The position numbers were made by a program, and so were the translations under genes. Under the pieces are notes generated by a model. That model made no database searches, had not been told where the DNA came from, and saw nothing but the letters and a program-made list of their open reading frames with translations. This document shows positions 30,146-39,211 of a stretch of DNA of 64,000 nucleotides, piece by piece. Position 1 is the stretch's first letter. Each line of letters starts with the position of its first letter. Origin of the DNA: Picochlorum sp. 'celeri' (lineage: Eukaryota > Chlorophyta > Trebouxiophyceae); contig JAACMV010000024.1 in NCBI GenBank assembly GCA_010909725.1, positions 682,001 through 746,000 on the forward strand, read 5' to 3'.

Positions 30146-30531
30146 GGTCAAGTTTCTCGGATAGAGAACACTGCGTATATATTTGCTTGAACTTCGTCTC
30201 AGTAATGAAATACTTGGGTATTTACAATGATTTTGCACATGGGTATCTTCTAGCAAAAAAGAAGAACAAACTGGGTACCCATGGTTGGATTTTCTTATTG
30301 GCCGGTCAATACAACTGATTGAAAGGTCTGATGTCGTGATTCGTATTTCCTCCTCAATATGCAGGTTTCTGCACCGTCTCTTCCATTTTGAAAATGTACA
30401 CAATTTTAGACTCGCGAAATATTTCACTGGAATCCCTTACCGGAGATCTTTGCCGGGTATATATCATGATATCATGCAATCATCCCCAGAAGAATTTTCT
30501 GGGGAAGGACAGCCAGCAACACCACTAGACC
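30146..30531. other. Gene-free divergent upstream region
   Basis: This 386-nt stretch lies between the 100-residue protein gene (minus) and the J-protein gene (plus). No exon, repeat or RNA structure stands out. Confidence 0.45.
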
Positions 30532-31167
30532 ATGGAGGAAAAGTCATTCTATGAGATTCTAGGCGTTGATCAGGCAGCATCACAGCAAGAAATTAGGTCT
30601 GCGTTTCAGGCAAGAGCCTTTGAGCTTCATCCGGATTCACGAGATGGAAGGGATGAGACTCCAGCAGCTGCAAAGGAAGCTTTTCAAAAGGTGGTTGAGG
30701 CATATCATGTACTACGTGATCCACAAAGGAGAAAAAAGTACGATGTATCCCGTCGTCATACATCTCGGAAAACAATATGGGATGTCCACGTGGACGAAGA
30801 TGAGGATATTGTTTGGAAACACAAGAGGGAAACAGTTGATGAGTGGTTTGAGAAGGCATCACGGGGATTTCGCCAATATGCTCGAGATGCTGAGAGGCTG
30901 CGACGAGAAAGAGATAAAGCAACATGGAAATCGCATCATGAGGCATGGATGGAGGAGAAAAAAGAAGCTGTTAAAGTCAAAGAGCGCTTTGAAAGATCAA
31001 TCTACAATAGCTCCATTGCACGGGATATGAGGAGGTTGCAAACCATTAAAAAGTTTTGGCACTCACACCGAGGTATTTTATGGCAAGATGTTGTCATTGG
31101 AGGAGTACTATTGACCTTGACAGGAGGAGCCTTGTATGAAGGAATGGGTCTTGTCAACAGCAGATGA
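30532..31167 (+). CDS. J-domain (DnaJ/HSP40) protein with C-terminal membrane helix
   Basis: This is an HSP70 co-chaperone. The J domain is N-terminal (residues 5-72): SFYEILGVDQAASQQEIRSA, the HPD triad at 33-35, and AYHVLRDPQRRKKYD. There is no Gly/Phe or Cys-rich domain, so it is a class C J-protein. The middle is charged helix (about 95-165). One hydrophobic segment near the end (VVIGGVLLTLTGGALYEGMG, about 187-206) makes it a tail-anchored protein exposing the J domain to the cytosol or stroma. No targeting peptide precedes the J domain. The HSP70 partner and membrane are not known from sequence. Confidence 0.85.
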   Translation: MEEKSFYEILGVDQAASQQEIRSAFQARAFELHPDSRDGRDETPAAAKEAFQKVVEAYHVLRDPQRRKKYDVSRRHTSRKTIWDVHVDEDEDIVWKHKRETVDEWFEKASRGFRQYARDAERLRRERDKATWKSHHEAWMEEKKEAVKVKERFERSIYNSSIARDMRRLQTIKKFWHSHRGILWQDVVIGGVLLTLTGGALYEGMGLVNSR

Positions 31168-31196
31168 CAGCATCTTGAATGAATGTATTGAATTGA

Positions 31197-32446
31197 TCAA
31201 GCTAGCGTCAGAATTTCATGCCCATCTTCTGTAATGAGAATTGTGTGTTCTTGCTGTGCACTCAATCCACCATCAGCAGTCACTGCTGTCCAATTATCTT
31301 TCCAGAACTTCTCCTTGGCAGACTTTTCACACAACATTGGCTCAATCGTGAATGTCATTCCAGGCTGCATGACACCTGGTTCATTATTTCTATAGTGCAG
31401 TATGTGAGGATATGCATGGAAAACCGTTCCTACTCCATGTCCTACAAAGCTTCTGGATGACGTATACCCGTACGAATCTGCCACCTTTTGAATGGCTTTG
31501 CCAATCTCTGCAAATCGCACTCCTGGTGCGCATAGATTGATCGCAGACATCAAAGCCTCTGTTGTAGCCGTGCATAGTCTTGAAGCACCTTCAGATACCT
31601 TTCCTACTTTAAACATTCGCGACGTATCTCCATGATATCCCTGCAGAGTACACATGATGACAATCAATCCCATTATTCTACCTGTGTGTATTACGAAGGA
31701 TGCAGATGATGAACGCACATTGAGATAGACAGTGACATCAATATTCACAATATCACCCTCTTCAAGCTTCCTAGAGTCCGGAATACCGTGACAAATACAC
31801 TCATTCACTGAGGTACACACGGATTTGGGGAAATTCCCATAGTTCAGAGGACTTGGATAAGCCCCGGCATTGATACACGCCTCATGCACAGCCCTGTCAA
31901 TCTCTTCGGTCGTGACACCCGGCTTTACAAGACTACCTGCCAAGTTCAAAACCTCAGCTGCAAGCTTACATGACGCCCTCATCTTCTCAAGGTTGTCAGG
32001 CGTATGAATCTGAGGGTTTGGATCCCATGGAGGCATTTTCCCAGTATCGGCCCAGGAAGGTTTGGGGATATGAGCAGGAACATCCCCAGGAGGAGATACA
32101 GTTCCAGGCTTCAATGGAGCACGTCCATCGTCCTCACTGCACAAGATTAAAGCACAGGATACATGAGATTGCGAATCAAACACCGCCTTGGACCAGGCAT
32201 ACACACCAACCTTGCTGACTTTTTCATATTCAAAAGCTCCGACAGGCCTTTGCGAGCCATGGCGCTCACATCTCGAGATGAACATTCAGATTTCAAGATA
32301 TTTGAATATTGTCCAACTCGTACAGGTGACAAACGACCAGAAGGACTCACAATTCTCCATGTCGAGACATGTCTAGAAATGCAACTCGTCCCATTCATTC
32401 TAGCAATAGTGCAATATCCCATGATGAATTTGGCAATAGTTGCCAT
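31197..32446 (-). CDS. MAP1: Plastid-type methionine aminopeptidase (MAP1)
   Basis: This metalloprotease removes N-terminal Met from organelle-made proteins. Three exons (32211-32446, 31719-32136, 31197-31640) give 365 residues; introns are 74 and 78 nt. The first join restores MKKSAS|EDDGR; the second restores VTVYLN|GYHGDTS across the metal site. The N-terminus (MATIAKFIMGYCTIARMNG) looks like a transit peptide, and the cytosolic-type zinc fingers are absent, as in plant MAP1B-D. Key blocks are PSPLNYGNFPKSVCTSVNE, CHGIPDSRKLEEGDIVNIDV, FVGHGVGTVFH, FTIEPML and QEHTILITEDG, providing the Asp, Asp, His, Glu, Glu ligands. The 78-nt intron is stop-free and frame-neutral. Confidence 0.88.
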
Positions 32447-32762
32447 CTGCGGGTGTTCAGCCGTGGAAATCAAAGGAATCCAAAGGGCAGGTTCATACAA
32501 AATAAGGAGTTTGAGGAAATCTGCTCCAATCGTGATCCATGATGCTGTTCCAATCCACTGATGGAAGCATATCTGAATTTTTAAAATCAATTTTACTGCA
32601 ATAGAATACCACGTAGCTGATGATGAGTGCGAATTGCTGCTTGGTGGCACCCAGTTCGAGCAAGTGGTTGAACAGAGTTCAGAATAGCAGTCCAAGAGTG
32701 CGTAGCATTGTAGTATACGGTCAATAAATGACTAGTTTATAATGTAATTAACCATATATGTG
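32447..32762. other. Gene-free divergent upstream region
   Basis: This 316-nt stretch lies between MAP1 (minus) and LPA2 (plus), two plastid-protein genes that may share promoter elements. The MAP1 frame stays open upstream to 32695, but the ATG at 32446 best fits a transit peptide. Nothing else is recognisable. Confidence 0.45.
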
Positions 32763-33251
32763 ATGCAGAATGTCTCTGGAACGACATGCGGAGGACTTCC
32801 ACGAGGTTTCCTTCAACACAGGACAAGGTTTGTCCATATATTGAGGCGTAGTTCTAATGCCGACGATGCACCATCCTCGCCGACTGAAGAAGAGGATGAC
32901 GATATTCTGATAGAGAAACAAATGCTGAAGAAGAGAAAGGGTAAAAGCGATGCTACAAAGAAGCCTTATGATGTTGTGTCAGCAACCAGGGACTCTGTGT
33001 ACGGAGATGGACCGCAATCATCAGTGCAGCAGTTTGAAACAAATGTGGTAGGATTTTTGGGCTTGTTGTTCGTGGTTATATTATTGGAAGGAATATTTTT
33101 GGGCGCATCTGGATTCTTGAGCGAGGAAGCCGACCAGTTTGCACAGGATGTTGTATATCCTCTGTTTTCCCCAACATTGGGACTGTTCCTTGCTGGGTCA
33201 ACTGCATATGGATTGTGGAAAACAAAAGAGCGTCCAGAAGAAAAGAAATAA
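32763..33251 (+). CDS. LPA2: LPA2-like photosystem II assembly factor
   Basis: LPA2 is a thylakoid membrane protein needed in Arabidopsis for normal photosystem II accumulation. The 162-residue product has an N-terminal transit peptide (GFLQHRTRFVHILRRSSN), a charged linker (KQMLKKRKGKSDATKK) and two transmembrane helices. The membrane part matches the plant family closely by eye: GLLFVVILLEGIFLGASGFL, then YPLFSPTLGLFLAGSTAYGL. Its conserved EGIxLxASGFLxEE and YPxFxP elements are present. The start at 32763 is the first ATG. Only one nucleotide separates its stop codon from that of the convergent RNB gene. Confidence 0.85.
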   Translation: MQNVSGTTCGGLPRGFLQHRTRFVHILRRSSNADDAPSSPTEEEDDDILIEKQMLKKRKGKSDATKKPYDVVSATRDSVYGDGPQSSVQQFETNVVGFLGLLFVVILLEGIFLGASGFLSEEADQFAQDVVYPLFSPTLGLFLAGSTAYGLWKTKERPEEKK

Positions 33252-33252
33252 A

Positions 33253-34899
33253 TCATGTATGTAACATGGCGTCAGAAAATACAACATGCCTAGAAAGAGG
33301 ATCGGCGTGTGTGCAATAAACAGTAACTGGCTGCCCAACCATGGTGGGCATGTGAACTCTACATGTGACTTCCCTTCCTATATCATCAACGTATACTGCA
33401 GCAAGCCCATACTCTTGGCGAATCCAATTCAATAAAATGCCGCTCCAAGGGTGATGTGGGTTTTGTTCTCGATGTCGTTGAAAATAGACAGCCATCCAGT
33501 AGTCATCTACACTTCTCTCGAGTACAGCAATTCGCTTGCTTGTTTTCTGTACTTCATCTATCACCGTTTGCAACGATTCTGCGTCATACAGAGGAAGGTC
33601 ACCTCGAAGGGCAGATTTTATCTGCCAATGGGCCAGCATATCTCCATACCTTCGGATTGGGGAGGTTGCTTGAACATATCCTGGTAATCCTAGCCCTGTA
33701 TGATGGATGGGGTGTGACACTCTTGTCAGGCTGCTGAGCATGAATTTGCGCATATAGTAGCTCCGACAAATACCTTCAGGAATCTGTTCGAGCTCTTCGT
33801 TCGATGGTCGCACCGGCATTTCCTGTCCTCTATACGGAAGAGGCAGTGAAAGACTGGAACCCACTCGAGCAATAATATCCCCTGCAAGAATCATCATTTC
33901 TGACACCAGCCGTCTCGATGCTGACGCAATGTCGTTGGACACTCGTGTCAATGTTACTTCTTTCTGTCTTGTGTCTTCATTGTACGAGACAGAGAGAGAT
34001 GATTCCGGGATATGCAGTGTCTGTGCCCCATCTTGTCCTCTCCTCCTCTCTCTCCTCTCTGCAGCCCTGTGCAGTACTGATACCATCGTATTATTGTCTT
34101 CTAATAAAATTCTATCAACCATATCATATGTTAATCTCTTGTTTGACGACACATTTGATGGAAATACATCCATGGAATCCTCAATGATGGATCCATCCTC
34201 CCGAATACAACAGTGCATGGTCAATGCAGGTGACAATGCACCTTCCCGTAAACTACACACATCTGTACCAAATCGCGATGGAAACATGGGTATTTTACCA
34301 TCCGGTAAATACACTGTCCGAGTACGCTGCCTCGCCTCTACAGCCAGCACATGGTCTGGCATATGCAACCAGCGTGTGGGATCAGCAATATGGACAAACA
34401 CCTCAATCCCCCTCTCAGTTTCTCTCGCACTCAGCGCGTCATCTATTTCAACAGTTGATGCATCATCAATGGTAATAGTTTCCATATCAAGCAAGTTCAT
34501 TCGATGATCCGTATCAATATCATCACGAGCCAATGCATCATCCACTCCAGATCCACTGACATGCTGACCAAAATCCATAGAATGCAACCCCTTGGGAAAC
34601 CCAACATCGTCACGCGTCGTATACACAGATTTCAATACACCTGCGACATCATTTGGATGATACGACACACCATGCCCTTGGATAACATGGTCCACGCAGC
34701 GCCTTTCTTCAGCTGACAAGATGTCTCCATCCAAATACTTTTCCAGCACAGCAGACACGCGGTGGTCATCATCTTCCCACTCACTGGCATTCACCATTGA
34801 GGAACAATAACGTACTCTTGTCTCGCATGCCTGTAGAATGGACGATGCTTGCCGTCTAGATACTCCAAACATGAAGAACAACGTCCTACCAACCAGCAT
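33253..34899 (-). CDS. RNase II/R (RNB) family exoribonuclease, probably organellar
   Basis: This is a 3'-5' exoribonuclease of the RNB superfamily. The 548-residue product carries the catalytic signature MNLLDMETITIDDASTVEID DALS (split here for length), whose Asp residues bind Mg. FVHIADPTRWLHMPDHVLAV and LPDGKIPMFPSRFGTDVCSL follow. The active-site Arg region and the YVQATSPIRRYGDMLAHWQI block lie toward the end. The N-terminus (FFMFGVSRRQASSILQACET) suits an organellar transit peptide. Bacterial RNase R and plant RNR1 have N-terminal cold-shock and C-terminal S1 domains and are longer; here only ~130 residues precede RNB, so the cold-shock domains appear absent. A short β-rich S1-like tail remains. 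Confidence 0.88.
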   Translation of the reverse strand: MLVGRTLFFMFGVSRRQASSILQACETRVRYCSSMVNASEWEDDDHRVSAVLEKYLDGDILSAEERRCVDHVIQGHGVSYHPNDVAGVLKSVYTTRDDVGFPKGLHSMDFGQHVSGSGVDDALARDDIDTDHRMNLLDMETITIDDASTVEIDDALSARETERGIEVFVHIADPTRWLHMPDHVLAVEARQRTRTVYLPDGKIPMFPSRFGTDVCSLREGALSPALTMHCCIREDGSIIEDSMDVFPSNVSSNKRLTYDMVDRILLEDNNTMVSVLHRAAERRERRRGQDGAQTLHIPESSLSVSYNEDTRQKEVTLTRVSNDIASASRRLVSEMMILAGDIIARVGSSLSLPLPYRGQEMPVRPSNEELEQIPEGICRSYYMRKFMLSSLTRVSHPIHHTGLGLPGYVQATSPIRRYGDMLAHWQIKSALRGDLPLYDAESLQTVIDEVQKTSKRIAVLERSVDDYWMAVYFQRHREQNPHHPWSGILLNWIRQEYGLAAVYVDDIGREVTCRVHMPTMVGQPVTVYCTHADPLSRHVVFSDAMLHT

Positions 34900-35641
34900 G
34901 TGTTGAGAGAATATATGTGTCGTCTCACCACCCCCAACCCGGCCTCCTCTTTGTTGTTATATTCATTGAATTACGTGTAACACGTACAACGCTATCACAT
35001 GCGTTTTAAAAATACCATCATGTTAATAAATATTTAAAAAATGAAGTAGGCCGTCTTCCTGTGAGCTATGGGATTGTATCATAGTGGGCAGACGGTGCAT
35101 GCGAATCCACCGAACCTCGAGCTCAACCTTGGCACTGAAAATGAATCCTGCTGCAAATGATGCATTGATCGCAACGGGAGAGGCATACATGCGTCCATCT
35201 CATACTCATCCAAGTATTCTTATATACTTAGCTGGCAAGGAGTTCATGGGTATCATCATGGCTGGCCATCCATGAGAGAGAAATATACAAGGCATTGCAA
35301 TCACTGCATTTCCTGCTGGTTTCTGTCTCCTGCCCACAGCCATTCGGCTTCCAATGTCGAACCACCACTCTCAATTAACCCTCCGAAGGATTCCCAAAAA
35401 CACACCCAAAGAAGAGTAACTCAGAAGACTATGAATGCACGACATGGCCCATTGCCACCACATAGTGCCAAGCCAAGGGTCATGGCCATGGCCAGGCGTC
35501 CTGCCTACATGTAGGCATGATTACTTGCACGTGCACGTGGGCTTCTTCGTGAGAATCTCTGGGGAAATTGTACGACACTCCTGCATATTTATTTTTGAAC
35601 TTTTTTGTATATATCTCTGAATACGCAGTCAACTAAGCAGG
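34900..35641. promoter_or_regulatory. 742-nt upstream region with palindrome and CACGTG boxes
   Basis: This gene-free stretch lies upstream of both the RNB gene (minus) and the protease gene (plus). It contains a 16-nt perfect palindrome (TGCCTACATGTAGGCA, 35502-35517) and two CACGTG boxes at about 35528-35539, roughly 110 nt before the protease ATG. CACGTG is the plant G-box/E-box core and could bind bHLH or bZIP factors; that is inference. A GGCCATGGCC palindrome lies at 35483-35492. No exon is convincing. Confidence 0.5.
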
Positions 35642-36580
35642 ATGAGGTCTGTTGTGGATTACGTGGCCCTGTTGGTAGTAGTAGCCGCGTTGGTATGTCT
35701 GCCAGGAGGAGTACGCGCTGAAAAGACCCTACGCATTATTGGAGGCAACCCTGCTGAAAAGAATGAATATTCGGATTATGTGTTGCTCAGTAAGACCAAA
35801 GATATATGCGGAGGGTCTCTGATTGCAAAGAACCTTGTCCTCACTGCTGCTCACTGTGTCTTTGACGAGAATTTGAATCTTCTTAATACGAGCGACTTCA
35901 CTGCTGCCAAGGGTCCGAACCTTCGGCTGGATGACAATGGTCGTCCTATTTTTGACGAGTCGAATGGAGGAGGAGGCGAGGGGCAAGTTGGGCTGAGTGG
36001 AGTCAAGAAACTGATTCCTCACCCAAAGTATGCCAAGAATGCAAAAGCAGGCAGCAATTTGGACGACATTGCCATCATCGTTTTAAATGAGACTCTTCCT
36101 GGACCACTTGTGACGTTGGCTGAGCCAGGGTCGTCTCGAAAGTTGCCAACTGGAACCACAATGAAGGTTATTGGCTTTGGATACAATAATAATTTCCCTC
36201 TGCAACCTGATGGCGAGAAGGAGTTTATACCATACTTTCCCAATCGGTTGTATGAAGTATCCATGTCACTTGGACAAGCCAAAAAGGCGCCATGCGATTT
36301 TGAGGGATTCAATAATAAAAAGCAGTTGTGCCTCATTGGGAACAAGACATCATTTCCTTTTCCAAATGAGGAGTTGGAGTTGGTGAAGACGGACGGTTTC
36401 AAGGGTTCATGCAAAGGAGATTCTGGAGGTCCTTTGTATTATGATGGAGTTCAGTATGGGTTGGTGTCGTTCGGAAGAGGTCTCTGTGCTGAATTCCAGG
36501 CAAATCCAATCATTTTCAGCAAGGTCTCTGCCAACCGCAAATACTTTATCGACCCAATCATCAAGGAATACTCCGTGTAG
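35642..36580 (+). CDS. Secreted trypsin-like serine protease (S1 family)
   Basis: This is a chymotrypsin-fold protease of 312 residues. A signal peptide (VALLVVVAALVCLPGGVRA, 8-26) is followed by a short propeptide and an RIIGGNPAEK activation site (cleavage before Ile32). The catalytic triad is complete: His71 in LTAAHC, Asp142 in LDDIAII, Ser261 in CKGDSGGPLYY. The family disulphide Cys residues around the triad are present. The S1 pocket residue six before Ser is Gly/Ser-like (FKGSCKGDSGG) rather than the Asp of trypsin, so specificity is unclear. Loops between the triad residues are long. Photosynthetic protists have few such proteases; substrate and role are unknown. Confidence 0.92.
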   Translation: MRSVVDYVALLVVVAALVCLPGGVRAEKTLRIIGGNPAEKNEYSDYVLLSKTKDICGGSLIAKNLVLTAAHCVFDENLNLLNTSDFTAAKGPNLRLDDNGRPIFDESNGGGGEGQVGLSGVKKLIPHPKYAKNAKAGSNLDDIAIIVLNETLPGPLVTLAEPGSSRKLPTGTTMKVIGFGYNNNFPLQPDGEKEFIPYFPNRLYEVSMSLGQAKKAPCDFEGFNNKKQLCLIGNKTSFPFPNEELELVKTDGFKGSCKGDSGGPLYYDGVQYGLVSFGRGLCAEFQANPIIFSKVSANRKYFIDPIIKEYSV

Positions 36581-36599
36581 ATACATATAGATGTATCTA
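36578..36599 (+). repeat. Perfect hairpin overlapping the protease stop codon
   Basis: TAGATACAT (36578-36586) and ATGTATCTA (36591-36599) pair perfectly around a 4-nt loop; the first three bases are the stop codon. A weaker inverted repeat (TGCATCTG at 36609-36616, CAGATGCA at 36659-36666) follows. From 36600 to 36969 I see only these, a 13-base poly-A tract near 36819 and the presumed eL38 promoter. Confidence 0.55.
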
Positions 36600-36969
36600 T
36601 AGGATGGATGCATCTGTCGGTGTATGCCGTTAGACGAGGAGTGTATTCACCTACTTTGCAGATGCACCATGCATGATGTGGCTACACGTTCCACCCATGC
36701 ATTGCCACGAGGTGTTCCATGGAACACACAAACGTTTTGCTATGTCTTCTGTATATACGTTCGTTCATGATGATTGTCATGTCTATATCTGTAACATCAC
36801 CGTGTAGACACATTCATCAAAAAAAAAAAAAGTGTAGGCATCATGGCATTCCCGAATGTCTGTCCAGAACAACCCGCCCAGCAGTCACCACCATCCGGCC
36901 GACGATCTATGTCAGCGGATACCCGCCCTTTTGGCATTAAAAAATCATTTAGTTGTTAAAATTAGAACC

Positions 36970-37557
36970 ATGGTACGTTGCATACGATTATTTGCATCCT
37001 AGCCCATCTTTTGGGCAGCCGCCGACGCCTGCGACTCATTTCTTCTTTGCAAAGCTCTGTATCGGCTGCATGCCCATATATCGCATATATGAATATGCTA
37101 TTCATATATGTATGTCAAAGAAAGGGTTGCGTGTCGGTTTGGTGTCGTGTTCGGGAGTATCAGAGAAGAATGAACTCGAATTCATCCGTCGAGCCTTTCA
37201 GCAACAGCCTTTGCTGGACGAATGGAAACGAATTCTCTTCAGATTCTCTCTGAATAAATTAAAATTGTATATCAGCATATTATTCAAGCCAATCATGATG
37301 AATGATACACTGGACGTTTTGTGACATTTTCATTGTATGCCTGTGTGCAGCCAAAGAGAATTGAGGAAATCAAGGAGTTTCTCCTGACTGCCCGTCGCAA
37401 GGACGCCCGCTCTGTGAAGATTAAGAAGACTGGTGATGTCACCAAGTTCAAGGTCCGCTGCTCCAGATATTTGTACACCTTGTGCGTGAAAGACTCGGAC
37501 AAGGCAGATAAATTGAAGCAGTCTCTTCCACCTGGATTGCACGTCATTGAGATTTAA
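36970..37557 (+). CDS. RPL38: Ribosomal protein eL38
   Basis: This is a cytosolic 60S ribosomal protein. Coding exon 1 is the initiator ATG alone (36970-36972); exon 2 is 37351-37557, joined over a 378-nt intron (GTACGT...TGTGCAG). The 69-residue product matches eL38 throughout: [69 protein letters not shown] frame starting at 37321 within the intron is an artefact. The intron is about four times longer than most here and contains the hairpin at 37084-37110. Confidence 0.93.
37084..37110 (+). repeat. Perfect 12-bp hairpin inside the eL38 intron
   Basis: CATATATGAATA (37084-37095) and TATTCATATATG (37099-37110) flank the loop TGC. Ribosomal-protein introns often host snoRNAs, but no box C/D or H/ACA set is convincing here. 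The hairpin may bring the splice sites of this long intron closer together. Confidence 0.6.
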
Positions 37558-37613
37558 GTCATATTACATAGAGACCTTGTAACTTAATCATTATTCTATA
37601 TCATGGCACGTGA

Positions 37614-38156
37614 TCATGTCTTGCTGACAAGAAGCTTTCCTATTGTGTCATCCAGTGCAGCCTTGTCTGCACCACTAAATGTGTTGACAATGCTGCCTGT
37701 CGAATCAAACCCAATGAATGTTGGTACAGCTGAAACTGCATGGTCTGCAACAATGTCTGTTGTTTCTGGTGCATCGATATCTATCTTGCAAAACAGAATT
37801 CTATCAGAATGCTCCTTTGCCAGCTTTTGCAGAACAGGGGCAATCATGCGACAAGGAGGGCACCATGCTGCTGTGAAATTTAAAAGAATAGACTTGTTGC
37901 TGCTCGATGACTCTGCCTTGATATCATCCCATTGAGAGGGAGACTTGATCTCTTTAATATCAGAGAACATGGGAGATGAGTTTGAAATCAACCTCCTCGG
38001 GGCAGCTTGGCCGAGGGATGGAGACATGTTATCTTTCAAATCAGAATACATAGATGATGAATTTGAGCTAGTTAGGATGACCTGGCCAAGGGAGCCCCAG
38101 CTGGTTGATGCCAGGTGGGTACCCATCACCCGTACTGTCGCCGTATATCGCTGCAT
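37614..38156 (-). CDS. Thioredoxin, organellar
   Basis: This is a disulphide reductase of the thioredoxin fold. The 180-residue protein has a ~75-residue N-terminal extension rich in Ser/Arg (targeting) and a thioredoxin domain from about 76: QWDDIKAESSSSNKSILLNF, active site W98-C-P-P-C102 (WCPPC instead of the usual WCGPC), FCKIDIDAPETTDIVADHAV, SAVPTFIGFD with cis-Pro, and GADKAALDDTIGKLL. The WCPPC motif occurs in some plant thioredoxins (types h and m-like variants). The targeting region contains a 27-residue tandem duplication (residues 31-47 resemble 58-74). Plastid or mitochondrial location cannot be settled. Confidence 0.9.
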   Translation of the reverse strand: MQRYTATVRVMGTHLASTSWGSLGQVILTSSNSSSMYSDLKDNMSPSLGQAAPRRLISNSSPMFSDIKEIKSPSQWDDIKAESSSSNKSILLNFTAAWCPPCRMIAPVLQKLAKEHSDRILFCKIDIDAPETTDIVADHAVSAVPTFIGFDSTGSIVNTFSGADKAALDDTIGKLLVSKT

Positions 38157-38421
38157 CTCTGTGAATATCTAGACTTCCTGTAATATTTTTATTTTCCTAT
38201 AGGCAAATGTCAATATCTGGAGACGTACGAACAACAACAAGAAGAAGAAGAAGAGAAAAAAGAGACAGGGTTTTTCTATTTATTCCTATTTACGAAATGC
38301 TCCATGGTTTTGCCTACAATTCATGTGACAATGGTTGTCTTAATGGCTATAGTCACCATTAATAGAAATATATATAGTACAGTAATGACTCTATGGGTAT
38401 AAAATAAAGAAGAGTTTAGGA

Positions 38422-39129
38422 ATGGATTTTGATTACTTGGGAATTGGAACGAACTGTCAGTTTCAGGAATGTAAACAGTTGGATTTTCTTCCATTTCGTT
38501 GCTCAGGGTGTAAAAAGATATATTGTGGTGAGCATAGGCATGCAAAAGATCATGCATGTTCGTCTCCTCCGACGGCAGCAGAGGAAAAGACTATAGTCAT
38601 TTGTCCAGTCTGTGCTAGGGGAGTACGGGTTGCTGAGGGGTTGGAGGCGGATTATGTGATTGATAGACATATGCAGAGTGGGGAATGTGATCCTCAGAAC
38701 TATAAGAGAGTTCATGGAAAGAGACGGTGTCCTGTCAAAGGATGCCGAGAGCGGTTGACGACAGTGAACTCATACCAGTGCCCACACTGTGGGACTGAGA
38801 CGTGTCTGAGGCATCGATATAAAGCATCTGATCATGCATGTACAGGACGAAAGAGCTCTAGTCATCAGTCTTTTACAAGCTCATTTGTGTCAACGTGTAG
38901 GAATATGCTGTCCTTGTCCAGTAGCATAGGGCAGTCACACTCTGTAGGTTCAGGCAACAATAAGGCTGCACGGGGGCATGGTAGGCACGTGCGTGAGGCA
39001 GCGGTATGTCCTCATTGTGATGTTGTATGCAAGGATGCGGTTCAGCTGGTCGCTCATGTGGAAAAGTGGCACTCCAATGTGTCTGGGAGATGTCCTCCCC
39101 AGGAGGATACCGCCTGTGTGGTGATGTAA
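38422..39129 (+). CDS. AN1-type zinc finger protein (ZFAND2 / plant SAP11-13 type)
   Basis: This is a stress-associated ubiquitin/proteasome adaptor type. The 235-residue protein has two AN1 fingers. The first lies at 10-48 (CQFQECKQLDFLPFRCSGCK; YCGEHRHAKDHAC). The second lies at about 101-140 (CPVKGCRERLTTVNSYQCPH; CLRHRYKASDHAC). A C2H2 finger near 195-218 (CPHCDVVCKDAVQLVAHVEK, then WH) completes the plant SAP11/SAP13 order AN1-AN1-C2H2. All zinc ligands are present. There is no A20 finger. The final residues (DTACVVM) do not form a clean CaaX box, although a Cys four from the end is suggestive. Single exon. Confidence 0.88.
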   Translation: MDFDYLGIGTNCQFQECKQLDFLPFRCSGCKKIYCGEHRHAKDHACSSPPTAAEEKTIVICPVCARGVRVAEGLEADYVIDRHMQSGECDPQNYKRVHGKRRCPVKGCRERLTTVNSYQCPHCGTETCLRHRYKASDHACTGRKSSSHQSFTSSFVSTCRNMLSLSSSIGQSHSVGSGNNKAARGHGRHVREAAVCPHCDVVCKDAVQLVAHVEKWHSNVSGRCPPQEDTACVVM

Positions 39130-39211
39130 AACGTGATAGAAACGCGCATTGTGACTCGTACTGATACAGTGTAAAATAAATGTAATATATGTGAGTTTGA
39201 ACTGTATTTGA

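Noticed and set aside
32147..32695. 182-codon minus-strand frame taken as a separate gene
   Set aside because: Its last part is exon 1 of MAP1, joined in phase to the next exon; the upstream part before 32446 has no support.
36973..37350. snoRNA inside the eL38 intron
   Set aside because: ATGATGA near 37298 has no downstream CTGA before the splice site, and no H/ACA hinge and ACA spacing was found.
37321..37350. ATG at 37321 as an eL38 start, adding [10 protein letters not shown]
   Set aside because: Those residues are not in eL38, and the sequence ends in a clean TGTGCAG acceptor.
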